From Magnetofaba australis IT-1 (GTDB taxonomy: Bacteria; Pseudomonadota; Magnetococcia; Magnetococcales; Magnetococcaceae), in NCBI RefSeq assembly GCF_002109495.1, contig NZ_LVJN01000020.1, positions 36,001-100,000 on the forward strand: DNA of 64,000 nucleotides, given 5' to 3'. Shown here in pieces: positions 8,296-17,184 of the stretch (the stretch's first letter is position 1; the number at the start of each line of letters is the position of its first letter). A model generated the notes under the pieces. The model did no database searches. It had not been told where the DNA came from and saw only the letters and a list, made by a program, of their open reading frames with translations. The translations under genes and the position numbers were made by a program.

Positions 8296-9591
8296 TCAGC
8301 GCGACTCCATGCGGCGACGCGCCGCAATCATGGCGGGTGAGAGAGTCACTTTGCGGATCAACTGTCCCGGTTTGCCCAGCGGCGGCGCCGGTTGGCCATC
8401 GACGAGGAAGCTGACGCCGCCCGCGTTGCCGATTTTGGCCACATAGGGGCCGCCCAGGGTGGGGATGGCGATGACGCGACCGGCCTTATACAGTCCGGTC
8501 TTATAGGTTTTGCCGCGCCCATCCTTGATCAACAGCCAGGCGTTTTCATTGATCACCAACGCCACGCGGCTGTCGGTGAGGGGGCGCGCCTCTTCACTGA
8601 GCGGTTCCGGCGTGGCGGCGCGGTCGGGGGTCGGCGTCGGGGTCGACTCCGGCTGGGTCGGCTCGGCGGGCGCGCTGGGCGCCGCTTCGGGCGCGCGCGC
8701 CACGCTCATGGGCGGAATTTCCGGCTCCGGCTGCGCGGCGTGGGCGACCACCGCCACTTCGGCGTTCAGATCGGGTTTCACCACGCTGGGCGGAGCGGCG
8801 TGGGCGGTCTGCAACGGCTCCTCCCGCAGGGGCGTTTGCGTCATGGGCTCGCGATCAGCCTGCTGCGTCAGCGGCGTGGGCTCCGGGGTGGGCTGCTCCA
8901 TTTGCGCCTGATCGCTGGACTCACTCTCCATGCTCTCCGAGGCCGCTTCCGGGGCGCTCATGCCCTCTTCGCCTGCAGCGGAAAAGCTGGACTCAGCGCC
9001 CGCTTCGCTGGATCCATTGGGGGCCTCTTCACCCGCTGAGGCGGAAGCGTCGGCGGGTTGCGCGCCCACAGGCTGGGCCATGGGTGAGGCGATGGGGTCA
9101 GCCATCTGCGGCTGCTCCGAGAACCAATACTCATAGCCCACATACAGGCCGACCAGCAGCAACACGCCAGCGGCGATGAGCCACAGGCCGGGACGCCCGC
9201 GACTCTGGCTGTCGGGCGGCGGGAAGTACTGCGTCACCAGCTTCTCATCGCGCTGATTGAGCGCCTGGCTGAACGCTTTGACCATCTGCTGTTCCGGCAG
9301 GCCCAGATGGCGCGAATAGACGCGCATAAAACCGATGGCGAAGGTGAGGCCGGGCAGGGCGTCCACGTCGCCGCGCTCCAGCGAGGCCAGATGGGTGTCG
9401 CGGATGCGGCACTGCTTGTGGCACGCCTCCAGGCTCCACCCCTTCTCCTCACGCGCTTTGCGCAGTCGCGCGCCCAGCGCCTGCAAGCCGCCGTGCAGCG
9501 TCTCCTCATCCAACTCCGGCGGCGGTTCGTCGGCTTGGGTGGGCGCAGAGACGATCTTGACGGTTTCGTCTGACGGTTGAATGGCGCTCAT
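8296..9591 (-). CDS. rodZ: RodZ-like cell-shape protein (HTH, membrane anchor, DUF4115)
   Basis: 431 aa. Residues 32-100 form a Cro-type helix-turn-helix (LGARLRKAREEKGWSL, HLASLERGDVDALP) of the RodZ class, which binds MreB rather than DNA. A single transmembrane helix at about 132-152 (GLWLIAAGVLLLVGLYVGY) is followed by a long Pro/Glu/Ala-rich periplasmic spacer and a C-terminal DUF4115-like beta domain with the ENAWLLIKD motif. The long spacer is low complexity. It sits 49 bases after nadE. No mreB is in the window, so the shape role rests on family. Confidence 0.85.
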   Translation of the reverse strand: MSAIQPSDETVKIVSAPTQADEPPPELDEETLHGGLQALGARLRKAREEKGWSLEACHKQCRIRDTHLASLERGDVDALPGLTFAIGFMRVYSRHLGLPEQQMVKAFSQALNQRDEKLVTQYFPPPDSQSRGRPGLWLIAAGVLLLVGLYVGYEYWFSEQPQMADPIASPMAQPVGAQPADASASAGEEAPNGSSEAGAESSFSAAGEEGMSAPEAASESMESESSDQAQMEQPTPEPTPLTQQADREPMTQTPLREEPLQTAHAAPPSVVKPDLNAEVAVVAHAAQPEPEIPPMSVARAPEAAPSAPAEPTQPESTPTPTPDRAATPEPLSEEARPLTDSRVALVINENAWLLIKDGRGKTYKTGLYKAGRVIAIPTLGGPYVAKIGNAGGVSFLVDGQPAPPLGKPGQLIRKVTLSPAMIAARRRMESR

Positions 9592-9640
9592 GAATGCTGT
9601 TCCGTCTTACTGGCGTTGATCCCACGGCTTCTGGCGGCGC

Positions 9641-11371
9641 TTAGCACACTTTGAAGCCGTTGGTGATGGGATAGCGGCGATCCTTGCCGAACGCGCGCGC
9701 GGTGATGCGCACCCCCGGCGGGGCTTGGCGGCGCTTGTACTCGTTGCGATCCACCGTGGCGATGACGCGCGCGGCCAGATCGCGGTCGATGCCCAGGGAT
9801 TCGATCTCCGCCAGGCTGCGCTCCTGCTCCACATAGAGTTTCAAAATCCGGTCCAAAATTGGATAGGGCGGCAACGAGTCGCTGTCTTTTTGATCCGGAC
9901 GCAGTTCAGCGGAGGGGGCTTTATCGATCACATTCTGCGGCGTCGGATGCGCCAGACCCACCTCCTCGGCCCAGCGGTTGCGCGCGCGAGCCAGATCGTA
10001 GACGGTCATCTTCAGCACATCCTTGAGCACCGAATAGCCCCCCGCCATGTCGCCATAGAGGGTGGCGTAACCCATGCTCACCTCGCTCTTGTTGCCGGTG
10101 GTCACCAGCAGCAGCCCCTTCTTGTTGGAGATGGCCATGAGCAGGGTGCCGCGAATACGCGGCTGGATGTTCTCTTCGGTGACGTCCTCATCGCGCCCGG
10201 CGAACTCCTCGGCCAAGTCCGCTTTAAACTGATCGAACAGGCGACCAATGGGGATGCTGGCCAGGCGCACGCCCAGGCGGTTGGCCTGCACGATGGCGTC
10301 GTGGTTGCTGTGATCGGCGGTGTACTGCGACGGCATCATCACCGCCTCCACCCGCTCGGCGCCCAGGGCGTCCACACAGATGGTGAGCGTCAGCGCCGAG
10401 TCGATGCCGCCGGAGAGGCCGATCACCACCCCGGTGAAGCCGTTTTTGCGCACATAGTCGCGAATGCCCAAGGTCAGCGCGCCCCAGATCTCCCGTTCGC
10501 GATCCAGCGTCGGGCTCAGGAACGGCTCCGAGTGGGGCGCCGCGCGCCACGGGCCGCAGTAGCCGGTGCGCAGGAACTGGTTCTGCACCGTGGTCTGTTT
10601 GGGGTGGTCCAGTTGCGCCGGGCCGTCGCCATCCCAGGAGATGCGGGTCAGGCGGATCTCTTCGCGGAAGAAGCCGCAGCGCAGGCTCACCCGCGCGCCG
10701 GAGTCCATCACAAACGAGCCGCCATCGAACACCAGCTCATCCTGGCCGCCCACCTGGTTGACGTAGACCACCGGCAGGCCGGTTTCGTGGATGCGGTCGC
10801 TGACCACCGATTCGCGCTCGCGCCACTTGCCCAGGTGATAGGGGGAGGCGTTGAGGTTGAGCAGAATCGCCGCGCCCAGCTCCATCAGGGTGCGCGCCGG
10901 GCCGTGGGCGTGCCACACGTCTTCGCACACGGTGATGCCGATGGGCAGGTCGCGATAGGTGTGTACATTGGCCTCTTCGCCATGCACAAAGTAGCGCTGC
11001 TCGTCGAACACGCCATAGTTGGGCAGGTTCCATTTGGCGGTGAGGAAGGTCTCGCGGCCATCCTCCACCAGCATGGCGGCGTTGAGCACATCGCCATTCT
11101 CCAGTCGGCGCGGGGCGCCGTAGAGCACATCCACGCCCATCTCCGCCAAACCCTGGCGCAGGCGCTTCTCCTGCTGCTCCACGCGCTCCAGAAACAGCGG
11201 TTTATGCAGCAGGTCCTCGGGCGGATAACCGGTCAGGGTCAACTCCGGGAACAGGACCAAGTCGGCCCCGGCGCGTTTGGCGGTCTGCGCGGCGTCCAGC
11301 ATCATGCCGCAGTTGCCCTCCAGGTCGCCCACGTGGGGATTGATTTGCGCCAAAGCGAGGATGATTTGCAT
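9641..11371 (-). CDS. nadE: Glutamine-dependent NAD+ synthetase
   Basis: 576 aa, two domains. The N-terminal nitrilase-fold glutaminase has the Glu-Lys-Cys triad: Glu43 in FPELTLTGYP, Lys in TAKWNLPNYG (about 113) and Cys in ITVCEDVWH (about 148). The C-terminal synthetase has the PP-loop GLSGGIDSA at about 316, followed by PSQYT and GNKSE motifs. It converts deamido-NAD+ to NAD+ with ammonia channelled from glutamine. ATG 11371 begins the canonical MQIILALAQINP; the frame extends 15 codons upstream. First gene of the nadE-rodZ-permease operon. Confidence 0.95.
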   Translation of the reverse strand: MQIILALAQINPHVGDLEGNCGMMLDAAQTAKRAGADLVLFPELTLTGYPPEDLLHKPLFLERVEQQEKRLRQGLAEMGVDVLYGAPRRLENGDVLNAAMLVEDGRETFLTAKWNLPNYGVFDEQRYFVHGEEANVHTYRDLPIGITVCEDVWHAHGPARTLMELGAAILLNLNASPYHLGKWRERESVVSDRIHETGLPVVYVNQVGGQDELVFDGGSFVMDSGARVSLRCGFFREEIRLTRISWDGDGPAQLDHPKQTTVQNQFLRTGYCGPWRAAPHSEPFLSPTLDREREIWGALTLGIRDYVRKNGFTGVVIGLSGGIDSALTLTICVDALGAERVEAVMMPSQYTADHSNHDAIVQANRLGVRLASIPIGRLFDQFKADLAEEFAGRDEDVTEENIQPRIRGTLLMAISNKKGLLLVTTGNKSEVSMGYATLYGDMAGGYSVLKDVLKMTVYDLARARNRWAEEVGLAHPTPQNVIDKAPSAELRPDQKDSDSLPPYPILDRILKLYVEQERSLAEIESLGIDRDLAARVIATVDRNEYKRRQAPPGVRITARAFGKDRRYPITNGFKVC

Positions 11372-11416
11372 AGGTGTGTCCGCCTTCAAACAACCATTGA
11401 CGAAGCGTTGCGTCAT

Positions 11417-11667
11417 CTCCGCAGAGCGCGCGCAACCAACGAAAACGCAATTCCGATTTCACTCTACTGCAATTTCAACTGCTTGGATGGCGTTGAAACT
11501 GTCAGATTCTGCGCGCCATCGTCGCCGGGCGATGGTGCGCCCCCGGTTTGATGTTGCAAACGCCATTAAACCAGGTAATTTACCGCATCATGCGGCTGCA
11601 TCCAACGCGCAATGCGGCGTGGGGGCAATTATTGATAGAGTCGCAGGCATTCAGAAGTGAACGCCGG
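11417..11667. other. Intergenic sequence without a recognised gene
   Basis: Upstream region of nadE (minus), left of the repeat at 11668. It should carry the nadE promoter, but no convincing -35/-10 pair or conserved motif stands out. Confidence 0.4.
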
Positions 11668-11895
11668 GATGCTATGAGATTTCGAGAGCTATGCCCTCGA
11701 GCTCCCAAGATCAAAAGATAAACCGTGATTCGGGCCATCCATGGCCCTCACCCTTTGGGCTCGCTGCGCGAGTCCGATTCGGCAATCCTGCCGAATCGTG
11801 GGGCGCCGCCCTGGATTGCACACCTTTGGCCGCTGGGGTCGCGGACCCCAGACCCCGGAAAATCGGGCCAGTAAATGTCCCGATTTTCCACGTTT
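11668..11895 (+). repeat. Mosaic palindromic repeat with extra inserted hairpins (R4)
   Basis: Forward family A copy. Between the CTCGAGCTCCCAAGATC block and the usual GTGGGGCGCCGCCC module it carries additional palindromes (GGGCCATCCATGGCCC, GATTCGGCAATCCTGCCGAATC-like). The 3' palindrome is a GGAAAATCGGG...CCCGATTTTCC pair instead of the CGGCGG hairpin. It lies between divergent nadE and hisC. Confidence 0.75.
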
Positions 11896-11995
11896 TCAGT
11901 ATCGTGCAATATATCCAGTTTTGATTTGTGTTGGCGATATTTCTTTTTTTATTTCCTGCGTTTCACTGACTTTGGCCAGTATGGAGCCACGCTTT

Positions 11996-13078
11996 ATGGA
12001 CGTTACGCAATGGACCCGCCCCGCCGTGTTGGGCATGGCCGGATATGCGCCCGGCGAACAGCCCCAGGCCGCAGAGCGGGTCATCAAGCTCAACACCAAT
12101 GAAAACCCCTACGCGCCGCCGCAAGCGGTGCTGGACGCCATGGGCGCGGCCCTGGGCGACGCCCTGCGCCTCTACCCGGAGCCCGACTCGCGCAGCGTGC
12201 GCGAGGCCGCCGCGCGCGCCTATGGTCACGGTCTGCAGCCGCAGCAGGTGGTGGCGGGCAACGGCTCGGACGATCTGCTCACCATCATCCTGCGCACCTT
12301 CGTCGATCCTGGCGAAACGGTGGCGGCGCTGGACCCCACCTATACCCTGTATGAACCGCTGGTGACGCTGCAGGGTGGACGCTACGCCAGTGCGCCGTGG
12401 CGGGAAGATGGCGGCTTGCCGGTGGATGAACTGGCGGGGTTGCGCGCCAAAGTGATCTTCGTCACCCGGCCCAACGCCCCCACCGGTCACGTCTGCGCCC
12501 TCTCTGAAGTGGTCGAGCTGTGTACAAAAACTCAGGCCCATGGGGTGGTGGTGCTGGATGAGGCGTATGGCGACTTCGCCGACGATCACGGCCTGGGGCT
12601 GCTGCCCGACTGTCCCAATCTGATCGTCACCCGCAGCTTCTCCAAATCCATGTGTCTGGCCGGGGCGCGGATTGGACTGGGCTTTATGTCCGTGGCCATC
12701 GCCGAGCAGATGCACAAGGTGCGCGACTCCTACAATCTGGACCGTGTGGCCCAGGTGGCCGCCACCGCCGCATTGGACAATCTGGACGCCTATGCGCCGC
12801 TCATCGCCAAGATCAAATCGGAGCGCGCGCGTTTGACCGCGGCGCTGCGGCAGCGCGGGTTCGATGCGCCGGAGAGCCAGGCCAATTTCGTGCTGGCGAA
12901 GATTCCCGCCGGGGCGTTGGATGGTCGTGGCTGGCTGGCGGCGCTGCGCCAGAAGGGGATTCTGGTGCGCTATTTTGGTCACGATCCGCGTCTAAGCGAC
13001 AAGCTGCGCATCACCGTGGGCGCGCCCCACGAGAACGACGCCCTGTTGGCGGCGGTGGATGGGATTCTGGTCGGTTAG
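11996..13078 (+). CDS. hisC: Histidinol-phosphate aminotransferase
   Basis: 360 aa, class I/II PLP aminotransferase fold. Seen: the substrate region LNTNENPYAPP, the PLP ring and phosphate contacts (GNGSDD, DPTYTLYE, RPNAPTG, DEAYGDF), the Schiff-base Lys in SFSKSMCLAGARIG, and the C-terminal Arg in DKLRITVG. It converts histidinol phosphate to imidazole-acetol phosphate in histidine synthesis. ATG 11996 is chosen because GGAG lies 9 bases upstream; ATG 11981 is the alternative. It stands alone, away from other his genes, followed by a strong terminator. Confidence 0.92.
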   Translation: MDVTQWTRPAVLGMAGYAPGEQPQAAERVIKLNTNENPYAPPQAVLDAMGAALGDALRLYPEPDSRSVREAAARAYGHGLQPQQVVAGNGSDDLLTIILRTFVDPGETVAALDPTYTLYEPLVTLQGGRYASAPWREDGGLPVDELAGLRAKVIFVTRPNAPTGHVCALSEVVELCTKTQAHGVVVLDEAYGDFADDHGLGLLPDCPNLIVTRSFSKSMCLAGARIGLGFMSVAIAEQMHKVRDSYNLDRVAQVAATAALDNLDAYAPLIAKIKSERARLTAALRQRGFDAPESQANFVLAKIPAGALDGRGWLAALRQKGILVRYFGHDPRLSDKLRITVGAPHENDALLAAVDGILVG

Positions 13079-13100
13079 AGTGTCGGCGGAATCAGGCTAT

Positions 13101-13130
13101 AAAAAAGGCTCCCGATTGGGAGCTTTTTTT
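13101..13130. terminator. Bidirectional intrinsic terminator
   Basis: AAAAAAGGCTCCC-GATT-GGGAGC followed by seven T, with an A-run on the other side. It sits between hisC (plus) and the LamG pseudopilin gene (minus) and can serve both convergent units. Confidence 0.9.
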
Positions 13131-13146
13131 GTGTCAAGCGCTCTGT

Positions 13147-14739
13147 TTAGTTGCAAGAGGTGCTGTTCTCGCAGGTGTAGATTGCGCTGACTTCATCTGC
13201 TGAGAGCGCTTTTGAATAGATGCGAACATCATCAATGGAGCCTGTGGCGGGGAAATAGGGCGTGCTGTTAAAATCGAGCGCGCCAATCCAAACGTGGTTA
13301 TCGTTGTACTTATTTGTTCCGGCGTCGGACAAGGTCATGGACGTTGTGTTTTGTACTTCAGACCCATCGACATAAGCGACATAGGATGTGCTGGAGCCGG
13401 TTCCTGAGACGGTATAGACGATGTGATGCCAATTTCCATCATTGAGATCCTGCGTAATCGACTCGCGATAAAAGTTGGCGGCGGTGGTGTTCAGCCCGTC
13501 GCGATCATCGTAAATATGGATCTGCATCGTATCTGAATTGGGGACGTAATTGATTGAGCCGAGTCCAGATGAAATAAAAGTTTGCCAGCTTGTACTGGTA
13601 TTGGCTGTTGGAATATTCACCCAAAACGAGTAGGAGAAATTGGTCCAGTTCGCCGCATCGTTACTGCCGATTGCGGTGCTGGCAATGCTGACGTAACCAT
13701 CTCGATTGAGAAACTCGCCGCCATCAATTACGCCGTTACTGGCGGTTGCCCCGGAGATTCCGCCGCTATTGCCGTCGTCACAACTCCCGACCACAGTACA
13801 TTCAAAATGATAGGCGCTGTTGGCGGTTGAGTGACGATCAGCCGTCTGCGCCGGAGCGGAGGTGGTTCCAGTGGGGACAAGGTTCTCCACCTGGTTGCAG
13901 GAGCTGTCCTCAAGCGGAGCGGCAGCGTCCATCTGCCACCACGCTTCCGTTCCGCGGCCCACCAGATCCTTCAAATACTCAAAATCCGCATCCTCGGCAG
14001 TGAGAGTGGAGATGGTCGTGCCGGCGTTTCTCAATGACTCGCGGTTGGTGATGGCGGTGATGACCCGGTCATCGTAGTCATTGGTATGGGTGGTGGCGCC
14101 CGCTCCGGAGGTGATGGTCTGCGCCATATCATCTTCGTTGAAGCTGTTGGCGGTGGTTCCAGCGCCCTGGCCGCTTTCATTATAGCCATCGAAGAAACCG
14201 TCGGCGCCGTCATGGTCGGCGTCGGTGGGACCGCCGGTGGCGATCAGGAACGGCACGTTCTTAACCGCGTTGGTCCCATCGCTGGTGACATGCAGATCGG
14301 TGGTGTTGGGCGCGGCGGCCACCAAGGTGATCAATTGGTTGCATAGATCAACGCGTGACGTGGCGGCGTCAAAGTTGGAGGTTCCATCGCGGTAGACGCC
14401 ATAGCGCAAACCATTGTTTACCGTGTCATTGCCATTGGCCAAGCCAATGTCGCGATAGGGCAGGAACCCAACCTCCACACCACAATCCTCGGAGCCGTCA
14501 TTGGTGGCGCTGGGGCAGGGCAGGCGGTTGTTCTGCTGCATGAAGCCCTCCACCGCGTCACGCGCGCTCTTCATGATCTCGCGGTCTTTGCTGGCGGTCA
14601 TCAGGCTGGCGAATTCGGTGACTTTGGGCAACAGCACCGCCGAGGCGATGGCCAGCACCGCCATCAGCACGCTCACAGCGTACATCATGCCAAAGCCCGC
14701 CTCGCGGCGGCGTGGGAGTCGTTGGCTGGGCGCGTTCAT
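13147..14739 (-). CDS. Atypical pseudopilin-like protein with C-terminal LamG domain
   Basis: About 530 aa. The N-terminus resembles a type IV prepilin: basic leader (RLPRRREAGF), then a long hydrophobic helix, but the +5 Glu is absent (FGMMY). Residues about 60-250 resemble the partner pseudopilin (NNRLPCPSATNDG, GFLPYRDIGLANGND). Residues about 275-530 form a laminin-G-like jelly roll: DGYVSIAS, FSYSFWVN, WHHIVYTV, YVDGSEV, GSIDDVRIYSKALSADEV. It is probably an exported, pilus- or secretion-associated adhesin or minor pilin (inference). The second in-frame ATG (14739) has AAGGGGG at a better distance than ATG 14745. It lies about 20 bases after the classical pseudopilin gene. Confidence 0.75.
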   Translation of the reverse strand: MNAPSQRLPRRREAGFGMMYAVSVLMAVLAIASAVLLPKVTEFASLMTASKDREIMKSARDAVEGFMQQNNRLPCPSATNDGSEDCGVEVGFLPYRDIGLANGNDTVNNGLRYGVYRDGTSNFDAATSRVDLCNQLITLVAAAPNTTDLHVTSDGTNAVKNVPFLIATGGPTDADHDGADGFFDGYNESGQGAGTTANSFNEDDMAQTITSGAGATTHTNDYDDRVITAITNRESLRNAGTTISTLTAEDADFEYLKDLVGRGTEAWWQMDAAAPLEDSSCNQVENLVPTGTTSAPAQTADRHSTANSAYHFECTVVGSCDDGNSGGISGATASNGVIDGGEFLNRDGYVSIASTAIGSNDAANWTNFSYSFWVNIPTANTSTSWQTFISSGLGSINYVPNSDTMQIHIYDDRDGLNTTAANFYRESITQDLNDGNWHHIVYTVSGTGSSTSYVAYVDGSEVQNTTSMTLSDAGTNKYNDNHVWIGALDFNSTPYFPATGSIDDVRIYSKALSADEVSAIYTCENSTSCN

Positions 14740-14765
14740 ATCCATCCCCCTTGGCGGTGATCAGC

Positions 14766-15587
14766 TTACGGGCAATTGAGGGTGGAGATCAGCCCCACAA
14801 AGGAGCCCGCCACAACGATGTCGTCATAGGAGGTGTTGGCGGCGGCGTTGCCATCTTCGGGGTTGGCGATGCGCCACACCCGGCTGGGGTTGTCCACACA
14901 GCGTTGCAGCACTGTACTGCCGTCGGAATAGTCCTCGTTGTTGCCGTCCAATTCAGCCAGCGCAGCCACTTCATCCGCATTGGCGGCGGAGTAGTCGGCA
15001 TCCTCCACTCCGGCGCTGATCAACACATAGGGCGCCGCTGTGGTGTTGTCGCCGGCATCACAGTTATAGGTGAAGGTGGTGTTATTGAAGTCGCCGATCA
15101 TCAGGCCGTCTTGGCTGGCCACGCCAGTATTCATCAAGGTCTTCAAGTTGGTGCAGATATTGGAGCCGGAATTATCCGCCACGCTGGCGTTGGTCGCGGT
15201 GGAGTCCTGGTGCACGGCGTAATACACTTTGCGGCCCCAGGCGTCATAGTTGTTGGGCAGGCCCAAATCCCGGTAGGGCAGATGGCCAAACATGGCCGTG
15301 CAGGGACGCGCGAGACTGGTGCCCGCGTTTTCGGCGCCATCATCATCGGTGTCCGGGCAGGGCAAGCGGCCTTGCGCCACGGCAAACCCTTCCAATGCAT
15401 GCTGGTAGTTTTCCAGCTGCGCTTCAGTGGCTTTCTTATTGGCGGTATCGGTGGCGCCGGGCAGCACGGAGAATCCGGCGGCGATGATGATGCCGATGAT
15501 CACCAGCACCATGGAGAGCTCCACCAGGGTGAAACCGCCGCTGGGCGTCGCGTCAGCGCATTGAGATTGATTGGACCGCCATCTCAT
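14766..15587 (-). CDS. Type IV pilin-like (type II secretion) pseudopilin
   Basis: 273 aa. A classical prepilin peptidase site: SGG, cut before Phe19 in FTLVELSMVLVIIGIIIAAG, with Glu23 at +5 and a long N-terminal membrane helix. The globular part is Cys-containing and Asp/Asn-rich (RLPCPDTDDDG, HLPYRDLGLPNNYDAWGRKVYY). Family members are processed at the inner membrane and assemble into pseudopili or type IV pili. ATG 15587 is chosen because GGGAG lies upstream; the frame itself extends to 16193 over unrelated sequence. It leads a two-gene operon with the LamG fusion. No pilus ATPase or secretin gene is nearby, so these may be accessory subunits. Confidence 0.85.
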   Translation of the reverse strand: MRWRSNQSQCADATPSGGFTLVELSMVLVIIGIIIAAGFSVLPGATDTANKKATEAQLENYQHALEGFAVAQGRLPCPDTDDDGAENAGTSLARPCTAMFGHLPYRDLGLPNNYDAWGRKVYYAVHQDSTATNASVADNSGSNICTNLKTLMNTGVASQDGLMIGDFNNTTFTYNCDAGDNTTAAPYVLISAGVEDADYSAANADEVAALAELDGNNEDYSDGSTVLQRCVDNPSRVWRIANPEDGNAAANTSYDDIVVAGSFVGLISTLNCP

Positions 15588-15830
15588 GTTCAACTCTCCC
15601 GCTTGGCTAAAATTCCATGTTCCCCTGTGCCGCGCGCGCGGTGTCTGGCAGAGACAACAGATTGAATGCTTAGGCGGAACGCCACACATGTTATGTGTGG
15701 CGCCTGTGATGGATTTGTTGCTCATTGCATCAGGTTGGACTATTCTAACAATAAGCGTTGAAAAAGTAGAATGATTTGCAATCCCTCTTTTATACAGTAG
15801 CTTATCAAGGGCCAGCTGGAGAGTGAGGTT

Positions 15831-16046
15831 ATGGATGTAAAACGCATTATCCGCTGGATCATTTTCGCCTTGGGAGCGTATCTGATCTTTATCGGTTATC
15901 GGGATATGATCGCGACGCCGGATGTGCTGGGCAACCGAGACATTGATTATAGCGCCACCGCTCAGGACGCCACCCTGGGGTTGGGCTATGTGGTGGCTGG
16001 CGGCGTGATGATTCTGCTCGCTCTGCTCTCTCGAGGCGATCGATAA
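15831..16046 (+). CDS. Small membrane protein, two transmembrane segments
   Basis: 71 aa, not recognised. Predicted helices at about 6-22 (IIRWIIFALGAYLIFIG) and 50-66 (GLGYVVAGGVMILLALL), with a short polar loop between. GAGTGAGG precedes the ATG. It is followed after 46 bases by another small membrane protein in the same direction, so the two may be cotranscribed. Function unknown. Confidence 0.65.
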   Translation: MDVKRIIRWIIFALGAYLIFIGYRDMIATPDVLGNRDIDYSATAQDATLGLGYVVAGGVMILLALLSRGDR

Positions 16047-16092
16047 CAGTCCGATTGTTGGTTCATCCGAACGCGTAAAAGGGAGGCGCATC

Positions 16093-16527
16093 ATGACGGA
16101 ACATCCCGACACGTCCCTCTCCCCCGCCGCCAAGCGTCGTGAAGCGGAACGCATCATCCAGCGCCGCGCTTTCTCCGGCCCCAATAAACGCAAAGGGCCG
16201 GACCTTTATGTCAAAATTCAGCGCTGGTTGAATGTGGTCTCGCTGGGGATCGTCTTAGGCGTGCTGGTGCTCATCGACCAGGCGCGGCCTGCGTATGATA
16301 ACCTCTTCTCCCGCGCCGCCGAGGTGTATGATTTACGCCGCGGTTGGGATCATCACATGCTGGGCGCGGCGCTGGGGCTGACCATTCTGGTGATTATCTT
16401 CTCGCTATTCACGCTGTTTCTCAGCAGCCGCCGCAAGCGCCGTAAAATGGACCAGTGGAATGTGGGCGGCTTGGTCTACCTCACTTTGGGCGTGCTGCTG
16501 CTCATCTACCAAAATAGTCTGTTCTAG
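16093..16527 (+). CDS. Small membrane protein, three transmembrane segments
   Basis: 144 aa, not recognised. A basic cytoplasmic N-terminus (AKRREAERIIQRRAF, NKRKGPD) is followed by hydrophobic helices at about 51-67, 95-115 and 127-143. A good ribosome site (AAAAGGGAGG) precedes ATG 16093. Its stop codon lies inside the arm of the large palindrome that begins at 16524, so the palindrome may terminate or destabilise this mRNA. Confidence 0.7.
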   Translation: MTEHPDTSLSPAAKRREAERIIQRRAFSGPNKRKGPDLYVKIQRWLNVVSLGIVLGVLVLIDQARPAYDNLFSRAAEVYDLRRGWDHHMLGAALGLTILVIIFSLFTLFLSSRRKRRKMDQWNVGGLVYLTLGVLLLIYQNSLF

Positions 16528-16702
16528 ATGGTGTCGTCATGAGATGCAAATCTCGGGCTCCTGGCTCAAAATGAGCGCATTTTAGGCGCGCCGATTGACT
16601 TGAGCCAGCCTCAGGGAGTGAGGCGCAACGACAAATGCGCCATTTTGAGGCGGAGAATGCGAAGCATGCCCCGTTTTTGCATCTTGTGACGACACCATCT
16701 AG
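16524..16702. repeat. Large nested palindrome, MITE-like
   Basis: Outer arms of 27 bases (16524-16550 and 16676-16702) begin with CTAGATGGTGTCGTCA and end with its exact complement; 24 of 27 positions pair. Inside, CTCAAAATG/CATTTTGAG and GCGCATTT/AAATGCGC form a second stem (16565-16582 with 16633-16649), and GCCTCA...TGAGGC a third. No coding frame. It could be a miniature inverted-repeat element or a strong RNA hairpin. Confidence 0.75.
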
Positions 16703-16769
16703 GCTCTGTCGCTGGGTCAGCGTTCAAGCGCGCCAACCGTCCGGTTGCGCGTTGTATCCTCTGAGAACT

Positions 16770-16973
16770 CTATACCGCGCTGGTGTCTTTGAGGGCGCCA
16801 ACGCCGCGCATGGGCGCGTCCCATCCCGCATAGCGCCGTCCCAATAGGCACTTCAGATCGTGGCTGAAGGGGTGTCCCTCCGGCGGCGCCAAGCAGACGT
16901 GAAAGCTCAGTTGGCTGGACGCGTGGTTGATGAAAGGCGAGACAATGAGCAACATCTGTGGTGTGTGGTCCAT
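16770..16973 (-). CDS. Hypothetical small protein
   Basis: 67 aa if started at ATG 16973, which has AGGAG 7 bases upstream; the frame continues 51 codons further without a better start. No domain or membrane segment is recognised; the sequence is His/Pro-rich with a Cys in CLAPPEG and one in CLLGRR. It is supported mainly by the ribosome site. Confidence 0.45.
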   Translation of the reverse strand: MDHTPQMLLIVSPFINHASSQLSFHVCLAPPEGHPFSHDLKCLLGRRYAGWDAPMRGVGALKDTSAV

Positions 16974-17132
16974 CGCGCGCTCCTGTGGTGATAAGGGCTC
17001 TCCCTTATCTCTAGCGCAACCTGCGGGCCAAACACTAAATTGCTGAATTGTATAGATATATCGTTTTTTGTTGGCGAGACGCCATGCAATCTGCAAAGCG
17101 AAATTCCTCGCATTCGCAGTTCGCAAACAGAA

Positions 17133-17161
17133 ACGGCGCGCCGGGAGTGCCGACGCGCCGT
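17133..17161. terminator. Intrinsic terminator
   Basis: Stem ACGGCGCG / CGCGCCGT around a 13-base loop, with T-rich sequence on both sides. It lies 24 bases past the stop of the FadL-type gene. Confidence 0.75.
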
Positions 17162-17184
17162 CTGTTTTGCTCTGCTCTGAATGC

